64,000 bases of DNA from CAXXOK01 sp964640955 (GCA_964640955.1 CAZXJI010000001.1:248001-312000); one strand, 5' to 3'. Counted from the stretch's first letter, positions 43,601-52,470 are shown. Numbers and translations are program-made. The notes: a model not told the origin generated them from the letters alone.

Positions 43601-43945
43601 ATGAGAACGAGCGTCGTTTTCCACGTGGACGACCCGGGCCGCTGGGCGCACGCCCTGCGAAACGTATCCAACCTGATCGACGCGCTGAACGGCGAGCCGT
43701 GGGCCATCGAGGTGCTGGCCAACGGCGAGGCCGTACGGTTCTATGTGTCCGACGACGCGCAGACGGGCGTTACGTTCATGAACACGCTGGCCGCGCGGGG
43801 CGTGGTTTTCGCCGCGTGCAACAACGCGCTGAGGGCGAGTCGCATTGCGCCGGAGAGCCTGCCGGGGTATGTAACGGTCGTGCCCGCGGGCGTACTGGAA
43901 CTGGCCAGGAAACAGCGGGAAGGGTATGCGTATATTAAGGTGTGA
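43601..43945 (+). CDS. DsrE/DsrF-like protein
   Basis: A 114-residue alpha/beta protein of the DsrE superfamily. VVFHVDDPGRWAHALRNVSNLI is the first strand and helix, followed by EVLANGEAVRFY and RGVVFAACNNALR, where sulphur-carrying relatives have the functional Cys; here the Cys of AACNNAL is at that place. The VTVVPAGVLELARKQREGYAYIKV end is typical of the YchN/DsrE subgroup found in Firmicutes. A role in sulphur or persulphide handling is possible but not shown. ATG at 43601 is eight bases after AAAGGAG. Confidence 0.8.
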   Translation: MRTSVVFHVDDPGRWAHALRNVSNLIDALNGEPWAIEVLANGEAVRFYVSDDAQTGVTFMNTLAARGVVFAACNNALRASRIAPESLPGYVTVVPAGVLELARKQREGYAYIKV

Positions 43946-44006
43946 AGCGCGGTGAAAATCGGAGTGAAGGTATTTAGTGGCACAATTCGAAGTTGAGTGA
44001 GAGAAG

Positions 44007-44759
44007 ATGGCTATTAGCATTGATGTTAGTTTTTACTTTACAACCGATACGAAGAATTTCTGGGATCATTTCTGGGAGAACAATGACGGCCTTGGAAAAA
44101 GTCGTTATGATCCCGACGCATTGAGCGTTACGCTACAGAGTGATCACCGTTTGCTTTGGAGCAAAGAGTTGCCAAACGGCGAAACGATGGATCTGGCTAT
44201 CGGACGCGGTTCCAACTACCTAACCTGGAAGGGCTTTCGGTTTGGCAGTGATTCCATTACCACAAGCTTTCGTTACAAACGTTATCGCACTATATTTGAG
44301 CAGCTTGATAAAGCTCTGCCCGATTATAAAGCTTATATAGAGGATTACATAAAGCGGTCTTATACGATCGGCGGAACCATTATTTTCCCCAAAAGAAGAG
44401 GTAGCATCAATCAGTCGCGAGGTACCATCAAAAGCATCAGCGACCGGTGGGATTTAACACTTGAGTGTGTAAGAAGATACTATAGCTGTGAGCAGAGCCC
44501 CTTATATAGTACCTTGCTAAGAGATCGCGCTTTTTTTGATCTTTTCGTCGACTTCCAAGGCTATGTGGATTACTTTTTCCTACAGGATTGCGTTTCGGAA
44601 GACTATGCTTCCGTTAACTTCTGGATTGAACATAATACCTTTACCGAAAATCCGTTACCTCAAACAGTAGAAGGTTATATGGTCTGGATTTCCAGGCAGC
44701 TAGAGTTTGTGGAGCGTAGGAATGCGAGAATATCTGCTTATCTGAATGGTAAGGGATAG
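44007..44759 (+). CDS. DUF6994-like protein of atypical base composition
   Basis: A 250-residue soluble protein. The segments PDALSVTLQSDHRLLWSKELPNGETMDL and YLTWKGFRFGSDSITTSF look like the DUF6994 family, a group of unknown function. No signal peptide, membrane helix or catalytic motif is visible. Its G+C (by eye in the mid-40s percent) and codon choice differ sharply from neighbours with above 60%, and there is no strong ribosome site (GAGAGAAG only). It sits between the DsrE gene and tRNA-Pro, a typical place for acquired DNA. Family assignment from recalled motif, moderate. Confidence 0.7.
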   Translation: MAISIDVSFYFTTDTKNFWDHFWENNDGLGKSRYDPDALSVTLQSDHRLLWSKELPNGETMDLAIGRGSNYLTWKGFRFGSDSITTSFRYKRYRTIFEQLDKALPDYKAYIEDYIKRSYTIGGTIIFPKRRGSINQSRGTIKSISDRWDLTLECVRRYYSCEQSPLYSTLLRDRAFFDLFVDFQGYVDYFFLQDCVSEDYASVNFWIEHNTFTENPLPQTVEGYMVWISRQLEFVERRNARISAYLNGKG

Positions 44760-44826
44760 AGATTTTCTTTTTTATAAGGATAACCGATCGAATCGTGATT
44801 GCTGGAAAATGTGAAGTGATTATAGC

Positions 44827-44859
44827 GAGAGCCTTGTGACTTCTCGTCACAAGGCTCTC
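44827..44859 (-). terminator. Hairpin after tRNA-Pro
   Basis: A perfect 14-bp stem (GAGAGCCTTGTGAC and complement, 44827-44840 and 44846-44859) just downstream of the tRNA on the minus strand, without a long T run. It also ends the plus-strand DUF6994 transcript. Confidence 0.7.
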
Positions 44860-44863
44860 TAAC

Positions 44864-44940
44864 TGGTCTGGGTGAGAGGATTTGAACCTCCGGCCTCTTG
44901 AACCCCATTCAAGCACGCTACCAAACTGCGCCACACCCAG
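44864..44940 (-). tRNA. tRNA-Pro (GGG)
   Basis: Acceptor CTGGGTG/CACCCAG, D-arm GCGCAGTTTGGTAGCGTGC, anticodon stem CTTGA/TCAAG with loop ATGGGGT (anticodon GGG), T-loop GGTTCAAATCC, encoded CCA. Single gene. Confidence 0.95.
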
Positions 44941-44967
44941 TTATTCGGTTTTTCGGGCACGTTTAGG

Positions 44968-44996
44968 ATAATACCATCATTTCGACCCCATGTCAA
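44968..44996 (-). promoter_or_regulatory. Promoter of tRNA-Pro
   Basis: Minus strand TTGACA (44996-44991), 17-bp spacer, TATTAT (44973-44968). The stretch 45000-45164 beyond it is pyrimidine-rich on the plus strand and shows no gene. Confidence 0.88.
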
Positions 44997-45164
44997 TAGC
45001 CATTTCCCGCAGAGAACACGTTTATTCAGCCGTTTTCCCGTTACGCCGGCGGCTTCTTTCGCGGCGCCTCAACCGCCCGTTCCCGCCGTTCTCACCCTGC
45101 CGTTTTATTCCCTCCCCCGCGCCCGCTTCGACTCATCCGTCCGTTCCCCGCGCCGCCTTCCTTT

Positions 45165-45209
45165 CTCCCGGGAAAAGGCGTTGCTTTTTCCCGGGAGGCA
45201 TTGTATAAT
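45165..45209 (+). promoter_or_regulatory. SRP RNA promoter embedded in an inverted repeat
   Basis: TTGCTT (45181-45186), 17-bp spacer, TATAAT (45204-45209), with the RNA start about seven bases later. A perfect 12-bp inverted repeat CTCCCGGGAAAA/TTTTCCCGGGAG (45165-45176 and 45186-45197) has the -35 box in its nine-base loop. Confidence 0.75.
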
Positions 45210-45215
45210 GATCAG

Positions 45216-45342
45216 GCCGTGTGCATAATGACGGTTGAGTCCCGTGCGATTTCATTGCGTGAACCCTGTCAGGACCGGAAGGTAGCAGCAGTAAGCGCTT
45301 TATGGGATGTGCTGCGGGGGCGCTCGGCTTGAATGCGCACGG
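45216..45342 (+). ncRNA. ffs: Signal recognition particle RNA (4.5S-type)
   Basis: The apical domain is unmistakable: GTCAGGACCGGAAGGTAGCA followed by GCAGTAAGC is the Ffh-binding hairpin with its GGAA tetraloop region and symmetric loop. The RNA ends pair over CCGTGTGC/GCGCACGG, and the outer helix is followed by TTTTT as terminator. Its length of about 127 nt fits the short bacterial form lacking the Alu domain. It works with Ffh and FtsY in co-translational membrane targeting. The glyA gene follows 80 bp later. Ends are placed by pairing, uncertain by a few bases. Confidence 0.93.
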
Positions 45343-45424
45343 TTTTTGTAAATGCCGCGCGTAGCGGGAGGAGGCCGGTCCGCCGGCGGATCGGTCGCGA
45401 GAAAAAGGATAGGGGGAGATTCGA

Positions 45425-46675
45425 ATGAACTATTCCCATGTGATGGCATCCGATCCCGAGCTGTTTCAGGCGATCAGCGACGAGGTGGAGCGTCAGCGCG
45501 CCCATATCGAGCTGATCGCCTCGGAGAACTTCGTGAGCCCCGCCGTGTTGGAAGCCATGGGCTCGCCCCTGACCAACAAATACGCGGAAGGTTACCCCGC
45601 CCACCGCTACTATGGCGGCTGCCAGTGCGTGGACGTCGCCGAGAACCTGGCCCGCGACCGCGCCAAGGAGATTTTTGGCGCCGAGCACGCGAACGTGCAG
45701 CCCCATAGCGGTGCGCAGGCGAACACCGCCGTTTATTTTGCCATGCTCAACCCCGGTGACACGGTGCTGGGCATGAGCCTTTCCCACGGCGGTCACCTGA
45801 CCCACGGCAGCAAGGTCAATATCAGCGGCAAGTACTTCCACTTCGTGCCTTACGGCGTCGACGAGCAGACCGGCCGCATCGACTACGACGAGGTGCTCTC
45901 GATCGCCAAAGCCGAAAAGCCCAAGATGATCGTGGCGGGTGCCTCCGCTTATCCGCGCGCGATCGATTTTGAACGCCTCCGCGCCATCTCCGACGAGGTG
46001 GGCGCGCTTTTGATGGTGGATATGGCCCACATCGCCGGGCTTATCGCCGCCGGGCTGCACCAGAGCCCCGTGCCCTACGCCGATTTCGTGACCACCACCA
46101 CGCACAAGACCCTCCGCGGGCCCCGCGGCGGCATGATCCTGTGCAGGCAGGAATACGCCAAGGCCATCGACAAGGCCATTTTCCCGGGCACGCAGGGCGG
46201 CCCGCTGATGCACGTGATCGCCGCCAAGGCCGTGTGCTTCCGCGAGGCGCTGCAGCCGTCGTTCAAGGTTTACCAGCAGCAGACGGTGAACAACGCCAAG
46301 GCGCTGGAAAACGCACTGAGGGACAACGGCATCCGCATGGTATCGGACGGGACCGACAACCACCTGATCCTGCTTGATCTGACGGGCACCGGCCGCACCG
46401 GCAAGGAGCTGGAGGGGCTTTTGGGCCTTTGCAATATCACCGTCAATAAAAACACCATCCCCGGCGAAACGCTCAGCCCCACGGTCGCCAGCGGCGTGCG
46501 CGTGGGTACCCCCGCGGTCACCACCCGCGGCATGGTGGAAAGCGATATGGTTTCCATCGCCGGGTTCATGCGGCGCGTCATCGACGGCGGCGAGGCCGCC
46601 TGCGCGGGCGTGAAGGCGGACGTAGAAGCGATGATGAAGCGTTTCCCTCTCTACGAAGGCTTCCCGAATGCCTGA
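45425..46675 (+). CDS. glyA: Serine hydroxymethyltransferase
   Basis: A 416-residue PLP enzyme converting serine and tetrahydrofolate to glycine and methylenetetrahydrofolate. The N-terminal [20 protein letters not shown] and [16 protein letters not shown] are signature segments, and the PLP lysine is Lys228 in [14 protein letters not shown]. The length is the bacterial standard (410-420). The start follows AGGGGGAG. The yraN gene overlaps its end by eight bases. It supplies one-carbon units; no folate riboswitch is seen in the 80-bp leader after the SRP RNA. Confidence 0.97.
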   Translation: MNYSHVMASDPELFQAISDEVERQRAHIELIASENFVSPAVLEAMGSPLTNKYAEGYPAHRYYGGCQCVDVAENLARDRAKEIFGAEHANVQPHSGAQANTAVYFAMLNPGDTVLGMSLSHGGHLTHGSKVNISGKYFHFVPYGVDEQTGRIDYDEVLSIAKAEKPKMIVAGASAYPRAIDFERLRAISDEVGALLMVDMAHIAGLIAAGLHQSPVPYADFVTTTTHKTLRGPRGGMILCRQEYAKAIDKAIFPGTQGGPLMHVIAAKAVCFREALQPSFKVYQQQTVNNAKALENALRDNGIRMVSDGTDNHLILLDLTGTGRTGKELEGLLGLCNITVNKNTIPGETLSPTVASGVRVGTPAVTTRGMVESDMVSIAGFMRRVIDGGEAACAGVKADVEAMMKRFPLYEGFPNA

Positions 46676-47024
46676 CACGGCTTACGAAAAAGGGTTGGCG
46701 GGCGAAAGCCGCGCCGTTGAATACCTCACGAAGCGGGGAATGGTACTGCTCACGCAGCGGTACCGTTCCCCGTTCGGCGAAATCGACGCGGTGATGCGCG
46801 ACGGAGACGCGCTGGTGTTCGTGGAGGTCAAGGCCCGCGGAACGGCCCGTGCCGGCGCGGGCCTGCTGGCGGTGGGCCGGCGCAAGCAGACGAAGCTGGT
46901 TCAGACCGCGCTTCAATACCTGGCCGAATTCGGCTGGGACGGCCCCGTGCGCTTCGACGTCATCGAATGGACGGCGGACGGACCGCAGCATATCGTGAAC
47001 GCGTTTGAAGCGGCGGAGTATTGA
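46668..47024 (+). CDS. YraN / UPF0102 family endonuclease-fold protein
   Basis: A 118-residue protein with the Holliday-junction-resolvase-like fold of UPF0102. The diagnostic core is [23 protein letters not shown], then [21 protein letters not shown], in which Glu, Asp and the ExK pair form the nuclease-type metal site, and [16 protein letters not shown]. The cellular role is not settled. It overlaps glyA and is the last gene of that transcript; a strong bidirectional hairpin follows. In other Firmicutes it lies near rnhB and ylqF, not near glyA. Confidence 0.9.
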   Translation: MPDTAYEKGLAGESRAVEYLTKRGMVLLTQRYRSPFGEIDAVMRDGDALVFVEVKARGTARAGAGLLAVGRRKQTKLVQTALQYLAEFGWDGPVRFDVIEWTADGPQHIVNAFEAAEY

Positions 47025-47063
47025 GGCGGATTCGACGAGCGCAAACCGCGACAATCAAGCGGA

Positions 47064-47101
47064 CAAACGGGGGGGCGCGGCATAACCGCGCCCCCCGTTT
47101 G
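47064..47101. terminator. Bidirectional terminator
   Basis: A very GC-rich stem (CAAACGGGGGG and CGCGG arms against CCGCG and CCCCCCGTTTG, one bulged G) lies between the convergent glyA-yraN transcript and the minus-strand zinc-ribbon gene. Confidence 0.85.
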
Positions 47102-47143
47102 TCTGCACAAAAAAGTAAATCCGTTTCCGTCACCGCCCGTTCG

Positions 47144-49060
47144 TCACGGGTCGTATGTATATCTCGCGATCAGCCACGGCACGTTGTTGTACGTGCCGAA
47201 GGCGTCCGCGTACAGGCGGTACTCCTGCCCCTCGTTCCAGGTCGTCTGGGTGGAGTTCTCCACGTAGATGGTCACGGTGCCGTCCGTGGTGGTGCATTCC
47301 ATGTAGGCGCGCTGCGGCTTGGTGGTTTCGATGGACGTAATCGTGCCGATGCACACATATATCTGGCTCTTCGCCTTGCGAATGTCGATGTTGTCCATCA
47401 GATCGTTGTACTGGCTGACGATATCCCACGCCTTGCGGCTGTATTTGTCGATGGAAGGCACGTAGTACACCGTATACTCCACGCGGGTCTGCTTCTTGCC
47501 CGGATAATCGGCGGTGATGATGATGGTGTTGTCGCCGATCGTATCGAACAGCGCCTTGAAGGTAAACGAGCCGTCGGTGGCGGTATCGGTGATGTCCAGA
47601 TCGCTGTGGGGCGAAAGCACGTTGACCACCGCGCCGGGCAGGGTGGTGGCGCGCACGGTCATCACGCTGTCGTTGCTTCGGCTGTAGATGTCCGAGGACA
47701 GGTCCAGCGGGATATCCTGCTTTTCGCGGTACAGGGTCACGGTCAGCGAGTTTTCGCGGCAGTACTGGCTGCGCACGGAAATATCAAACACGTTCTCGCC
47801 CACGGGCTGCACCGTGGCGTTGTAGCTCACCTTGCCGCCCTCGGTGTTGACCAGGTCGGAGTAGTCGGTGCCGTTGATGGTCACGGTACTGCCTTCGCTG
47901 ACGTAGAAGACGATGGTATACATGGCGGTGCTGACCACTTTATAGGGGCTGTCGGGCGTCACCAGGTCGATTGCGGACAGCGGAATGTCGATATCGTAGG
48001 TGATGGCCGCAAGCGGCGTCTGCTTGCCGGTGTCGGTAATCAGGTACGGGGTCAGGGTGACGGTCATGGATTCCTGCAGGAAATCCTCGTAATCGTCATA
48101 CCAGATATGGTCGGGAATATCAAAGGTGGCCACGCCGCCAGTGACGATGGCGGAGGTGCGCAGCTCGCGGATGGAAATGCGCTGCCCGTCCTCGCCGGGG
48201 ATGGTGATGGTGTGGGCGGCCAGGTCGTCGCGGATGGTGGGGGTGATGGTCACCTCCGCCTTGGCGGCATTGGGCTGGGCGGTAAAGATGGGCACGACGA
48301 CCGTCACCGCCAGCCAGACACTTACCAGCAGCGTGCAGACGATGAGCAGCGTAAGCATCGCGCTGCGCACGCCCACGTGGCGCGGCGCGCGCGCCTTGCC
48401 GTAACCCCGGCCTTTGACCGGAACGTGCTCAAAATCGTCGGTGCGCTGAAACTCGGGGATGTATTCGCTCGTGTCCATAAAGCCGTCGTATACCGGCTGC
48501 TCCTCGTTGCTTTCCCCCATCGCCTGCTGGCGGAGCTTGCCGGGCGGATAGGGGCTGAACTCCCGCGTGCGGGTCACCTGCTGGCGTCCGCTGCGATAGC
48601 CGCCGGTGTGGGAAAAGTCGCCCTTGGGCGCCTCGTCCGCGTCGTCGCCCTCTACCAGGTCGGGGTCGACGGGCCGCAGGGTGGCCTCCGGGTCGTCCGG
48701 CATGGAGGAGAAAAAGGTGCCGCGGTTGCTGGTGGTGCGCACCGTGCGCCCGGAAGGCGCATAGCCGCGCGCGGCGGCCTCGGCCCGCAGCTCGCGCTGG
48801 CGCTTCTCGCCCTCGCGCTTGCGCTTGCGCAGGTCGGCCATTTCGCCGGCGAGCGCGTCGCGGTAATCGTGGGAGGCTTCGGGGTCGCCCTCTTCATCCA
48901 CCCATACGAAGGCTTTGGGCGCGTCCGTAAGCTGGCTGCGCCAGTCGGGCGAGGAGGCGGAATAATAGCCGTCGTCCGGCGAAAGCGGCGCGCCGCAATA
49001 CTTGCAATGGGGCAGGGAAGCGGGGTTCCACCTCCCGCACTCCGGGCATTTCACGCGCAT
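47144..49060 (-). CDS. Zinc-ribbon membrane protein with extracellular Ig-like repeats
   Basis: A protein of about 638 residues. It begins with a zinc ribbon (CPECGRWNPASLPHCKYCG), then some 180 charged cytoplasmic residues including a basic coiled region (LRKRKREGEKRQRELRAEAA), a single membrane helix (MLTLLIVCTLLVSVWLAVTV), and about 390 extracellular residues that look like beta-sandwich repeats (TVTINGTDYSDLV; GAVVNVLSPHSDLDITDTATDG). A sensor or anchoring role at the envelope is possible. The start is uncertain: ATG 49060 is only two bases after AGGAGG, while GTG at 49054 is eight bases after it and gives a protein starting at KCPECG. Confidence 0.75.
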   Translation of the reverse strand: MRVKCPECGRWNPASLPHCKYCGAPLSPDDGYYSASSPDWRSQLTDAPKAFVWVDEEGDPEASHDYRDALAGEMADLRKRKREGEKRQRELRAEAAARGYAPSGRTVRTTSNRGTFFSSMPDDPEATLRPVDPDLVEGDDADEAPKGDFSHTGGYRSGRQQVTRTREFSPYPPGKLRQQAMGESNEEQPVYDGFMDTSEYIPEFQRTDDFEHVPVKGRGYGKARAPRHVGVRSAMLTLLIVCTLLVSVWLAVTVVVPIFTAQPNAAKAEVTITPTIRDDLAAHTITIPGEDGQRISIRELRTSAIVTGGVATFDIPDHIWYDDYEDFLQESMTVTLTPYLITDTGKQTPLAAITYDIDIPLSAIDLVTPDSPYKVVSTAMYTIVFYVSEGSTVTINGTDYSDLVNTEGGKVSYNATVQPVGENVFDISVRSQYCRENSLTVTLYREKQDIPLDLSSDIYSRSNDSVMTVRATTLPGAVVNVLSPHSDLDITDTATDGSFTFKALFDTIGDNTIIITADYPGKKQTRVEYTVYYVPSIDKYSRKAWDIVSQYNDLMDNIDIRKAKSQIYVCIGTITSIETTKPQRAYMECTTTDGTVTIYVENSTQTTWNEGQEYRLYADAFGTYNNVPWLIARYTYDP

Positions 49061-49141
49061 CGCCTCCTGACTGGTCAACTATTCTTATTTCGCCGCCAAG
49101 GGGCCCGTTTCCTCCCGGGGCGGGCGCGCGGCGGCCGGTTG

Positions 49142-49468
49142 TTACAGATCCTCGCTGGCTTCCTGTACCAGCGCCAGATAGGCGTCCACCAGCGCTGCGT
49201 ACGTTAGCATCTTTTCGTCGCTTGCCTCGGGATGGCCGCACAGAAAGCGATCCAGCATCGCCTCCAGCAAATCGTCCTCGTCGAAATCCGTATCGGTCGG
49301 GTCCCCGTTCTGGTCGATTACGCCGTTCTCCGAAAGCACGGCCGTGTATGCGTCGCTGAGTTGTGCGACGTCCCCCTCCAGTTCGCCTTCCAGCGCACGG
49401 AAGGGCTTGCGGTCGAGATGCTTGAGGATGTAGCGGTTCGTCTCCGTCTTCCAGTCGTCGAACATCAT
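49142..49468 (-). CDS. Small acidic protein of unknown function
   Basis: A 108-residue, strongly acidic, probably all-helical protein (FDDWKTETNRYILKHLDRKP; DTDFDEDDLLEAMLDRFLCG; ALVDAYLALVQEASEDL). I do not recognise a family. The start is the first of two ATG codons at 49468, five bases after AAAGGAGG, and overlaps the MFS transporter's stop (ATGA), so it is translated from the transporter mRNA. Its tight coupling suggests a link with the transporter, though no function can be given. Confidence 0.7.
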   Translation of the reverse strand: MMFDDWKTETNRYILKHLDRKPFRALEGELEGDVAQLSDAYTAVLSENGVIDQNGDPTDTDFDEDDLLEAMLDRFLCGHPEASDEKMLTYAALVDAYLALVQEASEDL

Positions 49469-50943
49469 TCTTCCTCCTTTTTCATCGTTCGCTGCGCCTC
49501 GTGCCGCCGGTGTTCCCGGCGGCGAATCAGCTTGAGGCGGAACAGGAACACCCGTCTGGCGTAGCCTTCGCGGGTGCGGCGGGACATATCCCTGAGCGTG
49601 GCGGATACCGTCCACGCGCCCTCCTCGGATATACGGGGCAGGAACCCGATCATGACAATCAGCCTGAGCGCGATGGTCGCCAGAAACATGTAGCGCGAAC
49701 GGTTCATGGTCATGCCCAGGAAAACGTAGTTCTTCTCCGCCAGCGCGGCGAAGGGGTTCTGCATCAGCCAGCCGCCGACCGCGTTGGCCAGCGCGACGCC
49801 GAAAAGGTTCAGGCAGGCCAGAAACACGGCGATGTACATGGAACGGTGCACCTGCGGCGAGTGGCTCAGGTAAAGGTTCTGCTGGCACAGGTCGCTGACC
49901 GGCCAGGAGGAACCGCCCATGACGTTGCTGACGAGCACGAATACGGTGGTCGCGGGCGTAGCGAAGAACCACGGCAGCGGAGAGATGGTCATAAAGATCG
50001 CGGCCATCTGCAAAATGGGTTTGTTGCCGTAGCGGTCGATCAGCCGGCCCCAGTGCGAAATGACGATCACCGTGGCGATGTTGGAGGCGATCTGGGTATA
50101 CAGGGACATCTGCGTGAAGCTCATCTGCAGGTCTTCGATCATGTAGATGTTCCAGAAAGGCCCGGCGATGTTGGCGGCGAACAGCCAGATGGAATAGAAT
50201 ATGATGAGCTTGACGAAGCTTTTGTTCTGGAATACCTCCCGGATCATCTGAAGCAGGGAGGTGTGGTCGCTGCGGTTGTCGGGCATGGGCGGCCACTTGA
50301 TGAAGAAAAAGCAGCTGATATCCAATAGCTGGGAGACGCCCGCTATCACCAGCGCGATGGAATAGCCGGGCATGCCGACCTTGTCGATCATGGCGGAAAT
50401 CAGCAGGCCCGCCACGACGCCGGACGCGAGGCTGAACATCTGCCTGGCGCCGAAGTACGAACCGCGGATGCGCATGGGCACCAGGTCGCCCACAAGGCTC
50501 GCAAAGCCGAGATTCACGAAGCTGTTGCCGCCGAACACCATGACGATAAAGACGATCACCAGCCAGATGCGCAGATCGACGGAAAACGACGGAAACAGGT
50601 AGGGCACAAGCCCGATCAGTATCCAGAAGGAGCGGCCCAGCAGGCCGAAAAACAGGAACAGAAAACGGCGGTTGCGCTTCCGTTCCATGATGTAGCTTAC
50701 GAATATCTGCAGCGCCGAGACCGCAAAGGGAATGGCCGAGATCAGGCCGAGCTGAAAGTCGTTGGCGCCCAGCACCTGCCGCTGGAAGGCGCTCCAAACG
50801 GCGCCGGTCGTAACCACGGTGCCCAGCATTCCCGCCGTGACCGCCCAGATGAGCCAGTACAGGTTGTTTCGAAGTTCCGTCGGCATGCCCGTTTCGTCGA
50901 ACAAACGGAGGCGAAAGCCCGAACCGTGGTTGCGCGCGCTCAT
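49465..50943 (-). CDS. Major facilitator superfamily transporter
   Basis: A 492-residue protein with twelve predicted helices. The first (LYWLIWAVTAGMLGTVVTTG), the helix 2-3 loop, GRSFWILIGLVPYLF and FGARQMFSLASGVVAGLLIS are typical of clostridial MFS proteins of unknown substrate, sometimes labelled permeases of the major facilitator superfamily near lipid or sugar genes. It ends in a basic, then lysine/glutamate-rich cytoplasmic tail of 55 residues. The start at 50943 follows GGAGGG. A promoter stands 54 bp upstream and the small acidic gene is coupled to its 3' end. Confidence 0.85.
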   Translation of the reverse strand: MSARNHGSGFRLRLFDETGMPTELRNNLYWLIWAVTAGMLGTVVTTGAVWSAFQRQVLGANDFQLGLISAIPFAVSALQIFVSYIMERKRNRRFLFLFFGLLGRSFWILIGLVPYLFPSFSVDLRIWLVIVFIVMVFGGNSFVNLGFASLVGDLVPMRIRGSYFGARQMFSLASGVVAGLLISAMIDKVGMPGYSIALVIAGVSQLLDISCFFFIKWPPMPDNRSDHTSLLQMIREVFQNKSFVKLIIFYSIWLFAANIAGPFWNIYMIEDLQMSFTQMSLYTQIASNIATVIVISHWGRLIDRYGNKPILQMAAIFMTISPLPWFFATPATTVFVLVSNVMGGSSWPVSDLCQQNLYLSHSPQVHRSMYIAVFLACLNLFGVALANAVGGWLMQNPFAALAEKNYVFLGMTMNRSRYMFLATIALRLIVMIGFLPRISEEGAWTVSATLRDMSRRTREGYARRVFLFRLKLIRRREHRRHEAQRTMKKEEE

Positions 50944-50996
50944 GCCTGATCCCTCCGTCTAGAAGCGATGGCGTAATACGACCGGAGTCGCAAGTT

Positions 50997-51025
50997 ATTC
51001 TAGCGTATCTTCACGCAAGTTGCAA
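50997..51025 (-). promoter_or_regulatory. Promoter of the MFS operon
   Basis: Minus strand TTGCAA (51025-51020), 17-bp spacer, TAGAAT (51002-50997). Confidence 0.65.
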
Positions 51026-51061
51026 GCGTTCCCGGCATGTATCCAGAACGGCGGCCGCATT

Positions 51062-51994
51062 TCAACCGATCACGGAAAACACGCCGAGGACGGCGGAGGG
51101 GTCGGCGGCGATGCGCGGGTACAGCGCGGCGGCCGCTTCGGCGAGGTATTCGCAGGCTCCGGGGTGAGAAAGCGCGAGGCGGCGGCAGGCGCTGCGGGCC
51201 GCGGCGCAAAGCAGCGCCCGGGCCGCGGGCGGCGAAAGCGGCGAAAGCTGCCCGGCGATGCGCCGGGCCTGCGCCGCCGTTACCTCCAGAAGCGTCTCCC
51301 CGCCGCCGAGTACGGACAGGCCGACCACGTTCGCGGCGACCGGTTCATATAGATTTACAATCAGTTCCCGATACTCAGCGCAGGCGCGGGAAAGCAGGGC
51401 CGTAACGCGAACGGGAGCGAAGCGGCGGAGCAGCCCGTTTTCGATCAGCAGCCTTCGGAGGTACTCGCGCAGGTACGTAATGCCCCGGAGAGCCTCCGGC
51501 ACCGGCAGGCAAAGCGGGTAATCGATCATGCCCGGCACGCGGTGTGCGTAGAGGCGCGCGTCATAGGCGCGCAGAGAACCGCCGATGCCCGCGAGCGTAT
51601 CGCTCAGGGCGCGGCTGCCCCACGTGCGCACCTCGACGAGCGCCTTTCGATAGATCTCTTCCGTTTCCGCAGCGCAGTCCATTACGGCCTTTTGCGCTTC
51701 CTTAAAGAGCGGCGTGAGGTCCTCCGTAAGCAGCGCGCGGTCGGGCAGACCGCGCGCGTCCAACCCAAAGCGCAGGGTGAAAACCACGCTTTCCATCAGC
51801 TCCGCCGCTTCCTCCTCCGGCATGGACGCGCTGTCCCCCTGGGTTTTGAGGCGCATCTGGCGTTCGAGCAGCGGCATCAGCCGGCCTTGAAGCATCCCGG
51901 CTTCCTCCGGGGTGAACGCGGCCGGTTCCGGCAGCCGCGCCGGAACCGGGAAACGGGTTTGCGTGTCATTCGTCGTCCTCACCCTCCCCTTCAC
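51062..51994 (-). CDS. DUF6179 family protein
   Basis: A 310-residue helical, cytoplasmic protein. Segments such as MLQGRLMPLLERQMRLKTQGDSASMPEEEAAELMESVVFTL-like N-terminal repeat and the LYAHRVPGMIDYPLCLPVP region recall the DUF6179 family, which has no known function. No catalytic motif or membrane helix is evident. The start is uncertain: GTG at 51994 gives a 29-bp overlap with the DUF6323 gene, GTG at 51982 a 17-bp overlap; neither has an ideal ribosome site. Strict overlap with DUF6323 says the two proteins are made together and probably interact. Confidence 0.7.
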   Translation of the reverse strand: MKGRVRTTNDTQTRFPVPARLPEPAAFTPEEAGMLQGRLMPLLERQMRLKTQGDSASMPEEEAAELMESVVFTLRFGLDARGLPDRALLTEDLTPLFKEAQKAVMDCAAETEEIYRKALVEVRTWGSRALSDTLAGIGGSLRAYDARLYAHRVPGMIDYPLCLPVPEALRGITYLREYLRRLLIENGLLRRFAPVRVTALLSRACAEYRELIVNLYEPVAANVVGLSVLGGGETLLEVTAAQARRIAGQLSPLSPPAARALLCAAARSACRRLALSHPGACEYLAEAAAALYPRIAADPSAVLGVFSVIG

Positions 51995-52418
51995 CCGTCA
52001 GCGCGCGGTACAGATCGCCGCCCGTCGCGTTTTCCAGCGCCTCCAGCGAGCCCTGCAGCCGTCCGTTGTAAAGCTTCTCCATGGCCTCGGTCAGCTCGTC
52101 GTCGCTGAACGCGTCGCCGTATTCGTTTTTGAACGCGTAGAAAAGCTCCTGCAGCGCCGCGAGGGTCTGCGCGTACTCCGTACGCAGCAGGTAGGGCGAG
52201 TCGCAAAAGGCGTAGATCAACCCCGGCAGCGCGCCTGCGCCAAACTCCACCCGGCCCGTAGAACGCAGCGCGTTTCCGCGCGCTTCCGCGAGCATCCGCA
52301 TGTCGCCCTCGCTCAGGCTGAGGCCGTACTTCTCCGTCAGCTCGTTGCATTGAGACAGCCGCGTCATCAGCGCGGTCGCCCGCTCTTTTTCAAGCGAAAG
52401 CGCAAAAGGGGTTTCCAT
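51966..52418 (-). CDS. DUF6323 family protein
   Basis: A 150-residue helical protein. The motif CNELTEKYGLSLSEGDMRML, then RVEFGAGALPGLIYAFCDSPYL and ALQELFYAFKNEY, with the C-terminal GSLEAL segment, matches the DUF6323 group that accompanies DUF6179 in clostridia (recalled association). Function unknown. The ATG at 52418 is seven bases after GGAGGT. It is the first gene of a two-gene operon with its own promoter at 52439-52467. Confidence 0.72.
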   Translation of the reverse strand: METPFALSLEKERATALMTRLSQCNELTEKYGLSLSEGDMRMLAEARGNALRSTGRVEFGAGALPGLIYAFCDSPYLLRTEYAQTLAALQELFYAFKNEYGDAFSDDELTEAMEKLYNGRLQGSLEALENATGGDLYRALTGEGEGEDDE

Positions 52419-52438
52419 CGGCCACACCTCCGCACCCT

Positions 52439-52467
52439 ACCATACGCGCATGCGCGGGCAAAGACAA
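52439..52467 (-). promoter_or_regulatory. Promoter of DUF6323-DUF6179
   Basis: Minus strand TTGTCT (52467-52462), 17-bp spacer, TATGGT (52444-52439), 20 bp before the DUF6323 start. Confidence 0.6.
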
Positions 52468-52470
52468 GAC

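Noticed and set aside
44827..45164. tRNA-Pro region as attachment site of an integrated element
   Set aside because: No direct repeat of the tRNA 3' end and no integrase gene within reach.
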